64,000 nucleotides of DNA, taken from assembly GCA_036804505.1 (NCBI GenBank), contig DAIRSI010000001.1, positions 124,001 to 188,000 of the forward strand, read 5' to 3'. The translations under genes and the position numbers were made by a program. Positions 1-8,799 of this stretch are shown here, piece by piece (the stretch's first letter is position 1; the number at the start of each line of letters is the position of its first letter). Source of the DNA: Phocaeicola_A sp036804505. GTDB taxonomy: Bacteria > Bacteroidota > Bacteroidia > Bacteroidales > Bacteroidaceae. The notes under the pieces were generated by a model that had not been told where the DNA came from, did not search any database, and saw nothing but the letters and a program-made list of their open reading frames with translations.

Positions 1-1
1 G

Positions 2-2194
2 ATGTGCGAAATTACCGTTGATGTCATAACCGATGTCCCCGGAAGCAAGAGCGGTTTCAAGATTAGCGATGAGAAACTGAACGAAGTCATCGGGAAATAC
101 AAGGTAGGTTCCATCTTAAATGTTCCATTAAGCATCGCACAGACCCCGGAGGTTTGGGCAAAAAGCATCTGCCAGATTAACAAGAAATCCATGGAAACGA
201 TGAAGATACCTGATATATATGGTGTCGATCAGATGCATGGAACCACTTACACAATGGGAGGAACCTTGTTTCCTCAGGAAATAAACCAAGCATCTTCTTT
301 CAATCGCCATATTCCTTTCCGCGTTTCAGAAATATGCGCTTATGAAACCAAAGCCGGGCTCATCCCTTGGGTCTATGCACCTGTCATGGACCTCGGTCGA
401 CAGCCGGCATGGAGTCGAATGTGGGAAAGCTATGGCGAGGATTGCTACTTGAATTCCGAAATGGCTCAACAAGCAGTCCGAGGTTTTCAAGGTACGAACC
501 CGAACAATATAGGTCCCTATAATGTTGCTGCGTGCTTGAAACACTATATGGCATACGGAGTTCCTACCAGCGGTAAGGACCGTACGCCATCTTCCATAAC
601 CGATCGCGAAATGCGCGAGAAATTTTTCATGCCTTTCATGAATGCAATCAAAGCGGGAGCCCTCTCCCTAATGGTTAATTCCAGCATTAATGACGGTATC
701 CCTTTCCATGCGAATAAAAAATTTCTCACTGATTGGCTGAAGGAAGGACTCAACTGGGACGGAATGATTGTTACCGATTGGGCCGACATCAACAATCTTT
801 GTGTACGTGACCACATTGCAAAGACCAAAAAGGATGCCATCGAAATGGCTATTAATGCCGGCATAGATATGTCTATGGTACCTTACGAACTGACATTCTG
901 CGATGACTTGAAAGCGTTAGTGCAAGAAGGGAAAGTACCTATGAGCCGTATTGACGATGCAGTAAGACGTATTCTGCGATTGAAATATCGCTGCAATTTG
1001 TTCGACTCAAAAACTTGGGATAATCCTAAGAAACTGGCCAAGAATTACCCTGATTTTGCAAGTACAAAATTTACTTCCGAAGCATTAAAATTCGCGGAAG
1101 AGTCCGAAATTCTTTTGAAAAACACAGACAATATATTGCCTCTTGCCAAAGGGAAAAGAATACTTCTGACTGGACCGAATGCCAATACGATGAGAGGACT
1201 TTTGGGGGGGTGGAGCTACAGTTGGCAAGGAGACAAAGCCGAAGAAAGTGCTTCCCAATACAACACAATCTACGAAGCTCTCTGTAACAAATATGGCAAA
1301 GATTTCGTAACCCTATCGGAAGGAGTAACTTATAAAAAAGGTGGAAATTGGGAAGAAGAAGATGCCTCACATACAGATGAAGCAATAAAAGCTGCAGCCA
1401 ACTGTGATGTGATTGTAGCTTGTATCGGTGAAAATTCTTATGCCGAAACTCCCGGAAATTTGACAGACCTCACCCTCAGCAAGAATCAAAGGGAACTAGT
1501 GAAAGCTTTGGCTCAGACAAACAAGCCGATAATTCTAATTCTCAACGAAGGACGTCCGCGTATTATAGAAGACATCGAACCGCTGTCAAAAGCTGTAATA
1601 GACATCATGCTCCCCGGAAATTACGGAGGTGACGCTTTAGCCAATCTAATGGCAGGAGATGTAAACTTCAGCGCAAAACTCCCCTTCACCTATCCACACA
1701 AAATCAATGCTATTGCAACCTATGATTATAAGCCCTGCGAAAACATGGGACAAATGGATGGGAACTACAATTATGATTCCGTAATGGACGTACAATGGAT
1801 GTTCGGCCATGGACTGAGCTATACCACTTTTAAATATAGCAATTTAAAAGTAAGCAAGACGGATTTCTCTTCAGATGACGAGCTCTCATTCTCGGTTGAT
1901 GTAACCAATACAGGAAAAGTCGCTGGGAAAGAAGCTGTTCTGCTATATATCGGTGATGCTGTCGCCAGCATCACTCCAGACAATACTCGTCTGCGCGGAT
2001 TTGAAAAGGTAGATCTTTTGCCTGGTGAAACTAAAACTGTTACCATCAAAATCAAATGTAGTGACCTCGCTTTTGTAGGAGCAGACGGTAAATGGATTCT
2101 GGAAGAAGGAGAATTCCGAGTTAAATGCGGAGACCAGCATCTAAGCATCAACTGCACGGACACTCACAAATGGGAAAGCCAAAATATAGAATAA
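2..2194 (+). CDS. Glycoside hydrolase family 3 enzyme, 5' end outside the window
   Basis: A GH3 glycosidase (beta-glucosidase or beta-xylosidase class) that removes terminal sugars from oligosaccharides, probably in the periplasm. The first 340 residues form the GH3 TIM barrel. The segment GMIVTDWADI carries the expected nucleophile, Asp259 of the visible part. A second alpha/beta domain follows, and residues 620-715 form a fibronectin-III-like C-terminal domain typical of beta-glucosidases. The first visible Met is not the true start: it sits inside the conserved EKIGQM-type segment found some tens of residues into GH3 proteins, so the signal peptide and N-terminus lie upstream of the window. 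A strong terminator follows. Family assignment is secure; substrate is unknown. The neighbouring convergent GH43 suggests plant-polysaccharide (xylan or arabinan-type) work, which is inference. Confidence 0.93.
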   Translation: MCEITVDVITDVPGSKSGFKISDEKLNEVIGKYKVGSILNVPLSIAQTPEVWAKSICQINKKSMETMKIPDIYGVDQMHGTTYTMGGTLFPQEINQASSFNRHIPFRVSEICAYETKAGLIPWVYAPVMDLGRQPAWSRMWESYGEDCYLNSEMAQQAVRGFQGTNPNNIGPYNVAACLKHYMAYGVPTSGKDRTPSSITDREMREKFFMPFMNAIKAGALSLMVNSSINDGIPFHANKKFLTDWLKEGLNWDGMIVTDWADINNLCVRDHIAKTKKDAIEMAINAGIDMSMVPYELTFCDDLKALVQEGKVPMSRIDDAVRRILRLKYRCNLFDSKTWDNPKKLAKNYPDFASTKFTSEALKFAEESEILLKNTDNILPLAKGKRILLTGPNANTMRGLLGGWSYSWQGDKAEESASQYNTIYEALCNKYGKDFVTLSEGVTYKKGGNWEEEDASHTDEAIKAAANCDVIVACIGENSYAETPGNLTDLTLSKNQRELVKALAQTNKPIILILNEGRPRIIEDIEPLSKAVIDIMLPGNYGGDALANLMAGDVNFSAKLPFTYPHKINAIATYDYKPCENMGQMDGNYNYDSVMDVQWMFGHGLSYTTFKYSNLKVSKTDFSSDDELSFSVDVTNTGKVAGKEAVLLYIGDAVASITPDNTRLRGFEKVDLLPGETKTVTIKIKCSDLAFVGADGKWILEEGEFRVKCGDQHLSINCTDTHKWESQNIE

Positions 2195-2213
2195 AATATT
2201 GCCTCCTGCTTGA

Positions 2214-2250
2214 TAAAGACCGCTTTTTGAAAAAGAGCGGTCTTTTATTT
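2214..2250 (+). terminator. Intrinsic terminator of the GH3 gene
   Basis: A near-perfect hairpin (AAAGACCGCTTTTT pairing with AAAAAGAGCGGTCTTT, very short loop) ends in a T-rich tail. It lies between the convergent GH3 and GH43 genes and may stop transcription from both sides. Confidence 0.85.
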
Positions 2251-2261
2251 TATTCAAGGTT

Positions 2262-3833
2262 TTACTCAAAAGTCCGATAATCAAACCAATCGACATCAGT
2301 ATAAGCCGATGTTTTTTTGTCAGTCTGTGCAAACAGGCCTAAATATACACCAGTGAAACCACCTATTGTCTCAGTACTCAAGTATCTGTATTCCATTTTG
2401 CCCAAGAGTGTGAAGATTTTGTTATCAAGTGAAAAAGACAAATAATAATACTCTTTGTCCGATTCTATTCTGACATAAACGACAGGCTTATCCAAAGCCA
2501 CCTCTCTCTCAACATGTTTCATCTGTCCTATTCTTATGCTCCCTTGAACATAAGATCGGCCTTCTTTACGAATAATCTTTACATCATAATGGTTTAAGCG
2601 GGCGGCATACGCCGTAATCCCTACTTCGGTCCCATTCTGCAAATGGCTCACGTCTATGGAAGCAGTGGCAGAAAATTTCAGTTCAGTCTGCCTGCGGCCA
2701 ATGAAGGTGGGACTTCCTAAATGGTCAATCGTTATGGCAGAAGGTATCATTCTGAGATAGCCTTTCCGAACATCTAAAGAATAGTTTTTAATCTTCGGTA
2801 CACAAATATAATTCCACTGCCAACCCAGTTTTCTTTTATCGAAATCATCCCTTCCCGATTCTTCAACCATTTCTATTTGTGGCAATGTTCTACACTTCAT
2901 ATCCAGTTGAAGAGTTCCATTGCCATTGACCACAGGCCAAGCATTCTTGTCCCATTCCACTGGGGCCAGAAAAGTTTCACGTCCAATAACATGCTGCAGA
3001 TAGCCACTTGTTCTATAACCCAAGCAAATCATCCACCATGATCCGTCTTTCGCTTGTACCAAATCGGCATGTCCAAGTCCCTGGATCGGGCTATTTTGCA
3101 TTTCATTGTTAAAATGAGAAAGTATCGGGTTGAAAGGACACGGTTCATAAGGTCCTTCTAGGTATCGACTTCTAGCGATTGTAATGTGATGCCCATGTTC
3201 TGTTCCCCCTTCCGCAATCAGCAAGTAATAATAACCATCTTTCTTATAGAGGTGAGGTCCCTCAGGGTAACGACCTCCCATGCCAGACCACAACCGTTTT
3301 ATCGGTGACATTTGCCGTCCCGATTTTACATCGATCTCACAAATTTTTATATATACATCCTTCCATAAGAAATAACATTTCCCTTCATCAAAGAATAATG
3401 TGGGATCACAACTCCCCGTTGTAAAATCTATGAACACAGGATCAGACCAAGGTCCTGACGGATCTTTCGCATATACATAAAAATGCTTTCGCGAAGGATA
3501 CTGTGTTGTCACCATATAGAATATACCGTCATGATATCTGATTGTGGGTGCATATATTCCACTGTTTCCGTCTGCATTATCGAGATTCACTTGTGAAGGG
3601 CGAGTCAGACATGCTCCAATTTGTTCCCAATGTATCAAATCTTTGCTATGGAAAATGGGGACTGCAGGAAAGTATTGGAAAGTACTGTTTACCAAATAAA
3701 AGTCATCATTGACCCGACAGACACTAGGATCAGAATGGAATCCAGGCAGAACGGGATTCTTATATCCTTGCGAATATAAGGCTGAAGTATGCAAAAAACT
3801 TAAGGCAACAAGAAGTATCAATGTGTTTCTCAT
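2262..3833 (-). CDS. GH43 family beta-xylosidase / alpha-L-arabinofuranosidase, secreted
   Basis: A 523-residue exported glycosidase. The N-terminus (residues 1-22) is a signal peptide ending near LYSQ. The five-bladed propeller begins with NPVLPGFHSDPSV. The three GH43 acidic residues are visible: general base Asp35 (FHSDPSV), pKa-modulating Asp143 (SCDPT) and general acid Glu191 (YPEGPH). The C-terminal 200 residues form the beta-sandwich commonly fused to xylosidase-type GH43 enzymes. An upstream in-frame extension to 3902 is rejected because the promoter (TAATTTTG box at 3851-3858) lies inside it and the signal peptide starts at 3833. It is convergent with the GH3 gene. Xylosidase versus arabinofuranosidase cannot be decided from sequence alone. 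Confidence 0.92.
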   Translation of the reverse strand: MRNTLILLVALSFLHTSALYSQGYKNPVLPGFHSDPSVCRVNDDFYLVNSTFQYFPAVPIFHSKDLIHWEQIGACLTRPSQVNLDNADGNSGIYAPTIRYHDGIFYMVTTQYPSRKHFYVYAKDPSGPWSDPVFIDFTTGSCDPTLFFDEGKCYFLWKDVYIKICEIDVKSGRQMSPIKRLWSGMGGRYPEGPHLYKKDGYYYLLIAEGGTEHGHHITIARSRYLEGPYEPCPFNPILSHFNNEMQNSPIQGLGHADLVQAKDGSWWMICLGYRTSGYLQHVIGRETFLAPVEWDKNAWPVVNGNGTLQLDMKCRTLPQIEMVEESGRDDFDKRKLGWQWNYICVPKIKNYSLDVRKGYLRMIPSAITIDHLGSPTFIGRRQTELKFSATASIDVSHLQNGTEVGITAYAARLNHYDVKIIRKEGRSYVQGSIRIGQMKHVEREVALDKPVVYVRIESDKEYYYLSFSLDNKIFTLLGKMEYRYLSTETIGGFTGVYLGLFAQTDKKTSAYTDVDWFDYRTFE

Positions 3834-3850
3834 ATCATTTGTTTTGAGCG

Positions 3851-3882
3851 CAAAATTATCCATAAAACACGAGAAGCACAAA
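3851..3882 (-). promoter_or_regulatory. Bacteroides-type promoter of the GH43 gene
   Basis: Read on the minus strand, TTTG (3879-3882), 20 bp, then TAATTTTG (3851-3858), matching the Bacteroides -33/-7 consensus. Transcription would begin about 10 bases before the ATG at 3833. Confidence 0.7.
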
Positions 3883-4430
3883 TGTAGATGTTTCACATTC
3901 ATTATTCTATGTTACATGCTTACAGTACCAAAAGGACTCATCCAACTTTTGACAAGGACAAACGGTTTATCTTCAATTTGGGTGGATAAATATATTCTCA
4001 GACAAAAGAGAAGCATAGAAAGAGCTGAAGAAAAAATCTCGGTACATGAAAAACTCGTTTTCATAAATCCATGCAGCAATTAAAGATTCAGAGCTTTGTA
4101 AATAAAGCGTGTTGTATATGAAGATATCCATAGAGGTATAATGAAAAAATTTCTTTTTACTCATTAATCTTTTGATATAATCCGAATATTCTTTTGGCTA
4201 TACCCGAAAAAGAATTCGGATTAAGTCGTATTTGTTTTTGGCTTATACCAAATCTTTGCCTTTCCTATATCTCTTGATAAAGGACGGAGCTTAAGTGGAA
4301 GTAAAAAAAACATACTTCCACTCATACTTCCACACATAACATATTTATTCACTGCGAATTACAAGCTAGTGGAAGCATGGAAGCATAAAATATAAAAAAT
4401 TATGCTATGGTAGAACTATTTTAATTAATA
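3883..4430. other. Gene-free AT-rich stretch with inverted and direct repeats
   Basis: No convincing gene is seen. The stretch holds an inverted repeat ATCCGAAT/ATTCGGAT (4180-4187 and 4214-4221), two similar segments TTTTGGCTATACC and TTTTGGCTTATACC near 4192 and 4235, and a perfect 10-bp stem AGTGGAAGTA/TACTTCCACT (4294-4303 and 4313-4322). Further GGAAG(T/C)A-type words follow at about 4325-4333 and 4371-4386. Function is unknown; a decayed mobile element or protein-binding sites are possible. Confidence 0.5.
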
Positions 4431-4466
4431 AAAAAAGGATGCGCTAAAAAAACGCATCCTTTCTTC
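4431..4466 (-). terminator. Intrinsic terminator of the rpoBC operon
   Basis: Read on the minus strand, a perfect 10-bp stem (AAAGGATGCG with CGCATCCTTT; 4434-4443 and 4453-4462) is followed by a run of T, 20 bases after the rpoC stop codon. Confidence 0.9.
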
Positions 4467-4484
4467 TATTTAATCAAATGATTG

Positions 4485-7400
4485 TTATTTAACTTCACTG
4501 TAATCAAGAACATTCTTACGATTAGCAAGAATACGGTCATATTCTTCTTTTGAACCGACAACAATCTTTTCAAATTCTCGCTGTCCTGTTCCGGCAGGAA
4601 TCAAATGTCCGCAAATGACATTTTCCTTCATGCCTTCCAATTTATCAACCTTACCATTAATTGCAGCTTCGTTGAGTACTTTTGTAGTTTCCTGGAATGA
4701 AGCAGCCGACATAAAGCTTGATGTTCCCAATGCTGCACGCGTGATACCCTGAAGAATTTGAGTAGACGTTGCGGGCACTGCATCACGAACCTGAACAAGT
4801 TTCAGGTCTCTGCGCTTCAAAACACTGTTCTCGTCACGCAACTTGCGGGCGGTTACTATTTGACCAGCCATCAAACTGTCTGAATCTCCGGCATCAACTA
4901 CGACCTTCTTACCCCAGATACGATCATTTTCATCCATGAATTCAAGCTTGTCTACGATCTGTTGCTCCAAGAAACGAGTATCACCCGGTTCATCAATTTC
5001 AACTTTACGCATCATCTGGCGGACGATTATTTCAAAATGCTTATCATTAATCTTCACACCCTGCAAACGGTAAACGTCCTGAACTTCATTGACAATATAT
5101 TCTTGCACGGCGGTCGGTCCTTTAATAGCCAAAATGTCTGCAGGTGTAATTGCTCCATCTGACAAAGGCGTTCCGGCACGTACATAGTCATTTTCCTGAA
5201 CAAGAATTTGTTTGGAAAGAGCAACCAGATATTTCTTGACCTCACCGGTTTTAGATGTAACGATAATCTCACGGTTACCACGTTTCACTTTACCCATGGT
5301 GATTTCACCATCAATTTCAGAAACGACTGCAGGATTGGACGGATTACGTGCCTCAAACAATTCAGTGACACGAGGAAGTCCACCGGTGATATCACCAGCC
5401 TTACCTACTGCACGAGGTATCTTAACCAATATATCCCCAGCCTTCAGATCTTGTCCGTCTTCTACAACGACATGACCTCCTACCGGCAAGTTATATGTAC
5501 GAAGAATGTTTCCATCACTTCCAACGATGTCTGCGGAAGGAACTTTATTCTTATCCTTGGTCTCAATAATAATGATTTCGCGCAAGCCGGTAGCTTCATC
5601 AGATTCTACCTTATAGGTAATATTTTCTATGACATTGTCAAATTTAACCTTACCTACAGCTTCTGTAATAATGACTGCATTGAACGGATCCCACTTAGCG
5701 ATAAGCTTATCTTTTGCTACGACTTCACCCTCTTTTGCGTATAATTTTGAGCCATAAGGAACATTGTGCGTTGAAAGAACGATTCCTGTATTTACGTCTA
5801 CAAAACGAACCTCAGCCAAACGGCCAACCACGATTCTTACAGCTTCTCCATTATCTTCAACAGCATCTACAGTTCTCAACTCTTCAAATTCCAGACGGGC
5901 ATCATGTTTAGCAACAATGGTTGCATTAGCAGCAATGTTGGCTGCAGTACCTCCAGCGTGGAATGTACGAAGTGTCAACTGCGTACCCGGCTCACCAATA
6001 GATTGTGCGGCAATTACTCCGACAGCTTCACCTTTATGAACCATTCGACTGGTTGCCAAATTACGACCATAACATTTTGCGCAAACTCCTTTTTTCGATT
6101 CACATGTCAAAACCGAACGAATTTCAATGCTTTCAATTGGAGAATCTTCTATCTTCTGTGCTATATCTTCAGTGATTTCCTCACCACCTGCAACAATCAA
6201 TTCACCTGTAGTTGGGTGAATGATATCATGAACTGAAACACGTCCCAAGATTCGCTCATACAATGTAGAAATAACTTCATCGTTATTCTTCAATGCAGTA
6301 CAAACCAATCCACGAAGAGTTCCACAGTCTTCTTCGGTAATGATGACATCATGAGAAACATCGACAAGACGGCGAGTCAAATATCCTGCGTCTGCAGTCT
6401 TCAATGCAGTATCGGCCAAACCTTTACGAGCACCGTGAGTTGAAATAAAGTATTCCAACACTGACAAACCTTCCTTAAAGTTTGAAAGAATCGGGTTCTC
6501 GATAATCTGAGCACCCTCGGCACCAGCCTTTTGCGGCTTCGCCATCAATCCACGCATTCCTGACAACTGACGAATCTGCTCCTTTGAACCACGGGCTCCC
6601 GAATCAAGCATCATGTATACTGAATTGAATCCTTGATCGTCTGCTGAAATAGTTTTCATCAAAATGTTCGACAAATCAGAATTAACGTGTGTCCATGTAT
6701 CGATAACCTGATTATAACGTTCGTTATCTGTAATGAAACCCATGTTATAGTTCATCATGATTTGTTCTATTTCCTCATTACCACGACGTACAAGTTCTTC
6801 CTTTTCCTTCGGAATAATGATATCGCCCAAGTTGAACGACAAGCCACCTTTGAAGGCCATGTGATATCCGAGGTTTTTGATTCCGTCCAAGAAGTTAACA
6901 GCCCGTGCAACTCCGACTTTCTTAATAACCTCACTGATGATATCTCGCAAAGATTTTTTGGAAATGATTGTATTAATAAAGCCAACTTCTTCAGGAACTA
7001 TTTCATTGAAGATTACTCGTCCGACTGACGTCTCACGCATAATGTTTGCTATATTCTTATTTTCATCCAAGTCCTTTACAATAACCTTTATAGGTGCATG
7101 GATATCTACTTTACCTTCATTATACGCAATCAAAGCCTCTTCAGGTCCGTAAAATATCAAACCTTCACCTTTAGCGCCTTTACGCAATTTAGTAATATAG
7201 TACAAACCCAAGACCATATCCTGCGAAGGTACAGTGATAGGAGCACCATTGGCAGGATTCAAGATATTATGAGATTCAAGCATCAAAGTCTGAGCCTCCA
7301 GCACTGCCTCATTACTCAAAGGTAAATGAACAGCCATCTGGTCACCATCGAAGTCGGCGTTGAATGCCGTACATGCCAATGGATGCAACTGAATAGCCTT

Positions 7401-8768
7401 TCCCTCAATCATCTTCGGCTGGAAAGCCTGAATACCCAAACGGTGCAATGTAGGTGCACGGTTAAGCAATACCGGATGCCCCTTCATTACATATTCTAAG
7501 ATATCCCAAATAACAGGATCTTTTCTATCAACTATTTTCTTGGCAGATTTCACGGTTTTAACAATACCACGTTCAATCAATTTTCTGATTATAAATGGTT
7601 TGTAAAGTTCTGCTGCCATCAATTTAGGAATACCGCATTCGCCCATCTTCAATTCCGGGCCTACAACGATAACCGAACGAGCTGAATAGTCAACACGCTT
7701 TCCCAGCAAGTTCTGACGAAAACGTCCTTGCTTACCTTTCAAACTATCTGACAAAGATTTCAAAGGCCGGTTAGCATCACTCTTGACAGCACTTGACTTA
7801 CGTGAATTATCAAACAAAGAATCTACAGCTTCCTGCAGCATACGCTTCTCATTTCGCAAAATAACTTCAGGGGCTTTGATTTCTACAAGTCTCTTCAGAC
7901 GATTATTGCGAATGATTACACGACGATACAAATCATTCAAATCAGAAGTTGCAAAACGTCCTCCGTCCAATGGAACCAATGGTCTCAATTCTGGCGGAAT
8001 TACAGGAACATTCCTAATAATCATCCATTCCGGTTTGTTACGACCGCGAGATGCACGGAATGATTCAACAACTTGCAAACGTTTCAAAGCTTCATTCTTG
8101 CGCTGCTGTGAACCATCCTGGCTTGCACGGTCACGCAATTCGTATGATAATTTATCCAAATCAAGACGAACGAGCATATCATAGATAGCTTCTGCACCCA
8201 TCTTTGCAATAAATTTATTAGGGTCAGAATCCTCCAACATCTGATTTTCCTTAGGAAGAGAATCCATGATTTCCACATACTCTTCTTCAGTAAGGAGTTG
8301 ATCAGCCGCAAATCCATCATCCGTTTTAATACCCGGTTGAATAATGATATAACGTTCATAATAAATAACAGCGTCCAATTTTTTTGTCGGGAGTCCCAAC
8401 AAATAGCCGATTTTATTAGGAAGAGTACGGAAATACCATATGTGAGCAACAGGCACCACAAGCTGAATATGTCCCATTCTTTCGCGACGAACTTTTTTTT
8501 CTGTAACCTCAACTCCACAACGGTCACAAACAATACCTTTATATCGGATACGTTTGTACTTACCGCAATGGCACTCATAATCTTTTATTGGTCCGAAAAT
8601 TCTTTCACAGAACAGACCGTCACGCTCAGGTTTATATGTACGATAATTGATGGTTTCCGGTTTTAGAACCTCACCACTCGAATTTTCCAAGATTTCTTCT
8701 GGAGAAGCCAATCCGATGGAAATTTTCGTAAAATTACTCTTTATCTTAGTATCTTTTCTAAAAGCCAT
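4485..8768 (-). CDS. rpoC: DNA-directed RNA polymerase subunit beta'
   Basis: The 1427-residue beta' subunit of RNA polymerase, which forms the catalytic centre with beta. The N-terminal zinc ribbon (CHCGKYKRIRYKGIVCDRCG) is near residues 66-85. The active-site motif NADFDGD is at residues 470-476, with the three Mg-binding aspartates at 472, 474 and 476. The second zinc site (CESKKGVCAKCYG) and the trigger-loop region follow. Length is normal for Bacteroidota. It lies 31 bases downstream of rpoB and is the last gene of the operon, followed by a strong terminator. No oddity is seen. Confidence 0.99.
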   Translation of the reverse strand: MAFRKDTKIKSNFTKISIGLASPEEILENSSGEVLKPETINYRTYKPERDGLFCERIFGPIKDYECHCGKYKRIRYKGIVCDRCGVEVTEKKVRRERMGHIQLVVPVAHIWYFRTLPNKIGYLLGLPTKKLDAVIYYERYIIIQPGIKTDDGFAADQLLTEEEYVEIMDSLPKENQMLEDSDPNKFIAKMGAEAIYDMLVRLDLDKLSYELRDRASQDGSQQRKNEALKRLQVVESFRASRGRNKPEWMIIRNVPVIPPELRPLVPLDGGRFATSDLNDLYRRVIIRNNRLKRLVEIKAPEVILRNEKRMLQEAVDSLFDNSRKSSAVKSDANRPLKSLSDSLKGKQGRFRQNLLGKRVDYSARSVIVVGPELKMGECGIPKLMAAELYKPFIIRKLIERGIVKTVKSAKKIVDRKDPVIWDILEYVMKGHPVLLNRAPTLHRLGIQAFQPKMIEGKAIQLHPLACTAFNADFDGDQMAVHLPLSNEAVLEAQTLMLESHNILNPANGAPITVPSQDMVLGLYYITKLRKGAKGEGLIFYGPEEALIAYNEGKVDIHAPIKVIVKDLDENKNIANIMRETSVGRVIFNEIVPEEVGFINTIISKKSLRDIISEVIKKVGVARAVNFLDGIKNLGYHMAFKGGLSFNLGDIIIPKEKEELVRRGNEEIEQIMMNYNMGFITDNERYNQVIDTWTHVNSDLSNILMKTISADDQGFNSVYMMLDSGARGSKEQIRQLSGMRGLMAKPQKAGAEGAQIIENPILSNFKEGLSVLEYFISTHGARKGLADTALKTADAGYLTRRLVDVSHDVIITEEDCGTLRGLVCTALKNNDEVISTLYERILGRVSVHDIIHPTTGELIVAGGEEITEDIAQKIEDSPIESIEIRSVLTCESKKGVCAKCYGRNLATSRMVHKGEAVGVIAAQSIGEPGTQLTLRTFHAGGTAANIAANATIVAKHDARLEFEELRTVDAVEDNGEAVRIVVGRLAEVRFVDVNTGIVLSTHNVPYGSKLYAKEGEVVAKDKLIAKWDPFNAVIITEAVGKVKFDNVIENITYKVESDEATGLREIIIIETKDKNKVPSADIVGSDGNILRTYNLPVGGHVVVEDGQDLKAGDILVKIPRAVGKAGDITGGLPRVTELFEARNPSNPAVVSEIDGEITMGKVKRGNREIIVTSKTGEVKKYLVALSKQILVQENDYVRAGTPLSDGAITPADILAIKGPTAVQEYIVNEVQDVYRLQGVKINDKHFEIIVRQMMRKVEIDEPGDTRFLEQQIVDKLEFMDENDRIWGKKVVVDAGDSDSLMAGQIVTARKLRDENSVLKRRDLKLVQVRDAVPATSTQILQGITRAALGTSSFMSAASFQETTKVLNEAAINGKVDKLEGMKENVICGHLIPAGTGQREFEKIVVGSKEEYDRILANRKNVLDYSEVK

Positions 8769-8799
8769 ATTCTATAATTATAATGTAAAGAGTTTATTA

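Noticed and set aside
3973..4164. 63-codon minus-strand frame in the rpoC-GH43 gap
   Set aside because: Low-complexity Phe/Tyr/Ser-rich product, no promoter, no motif.
5208..5744. 178-codon frame on the plus strand across rpoC
   Set aside because: Antisense to a highly conserved region of rpoC; the codon pattern follows rpoC.
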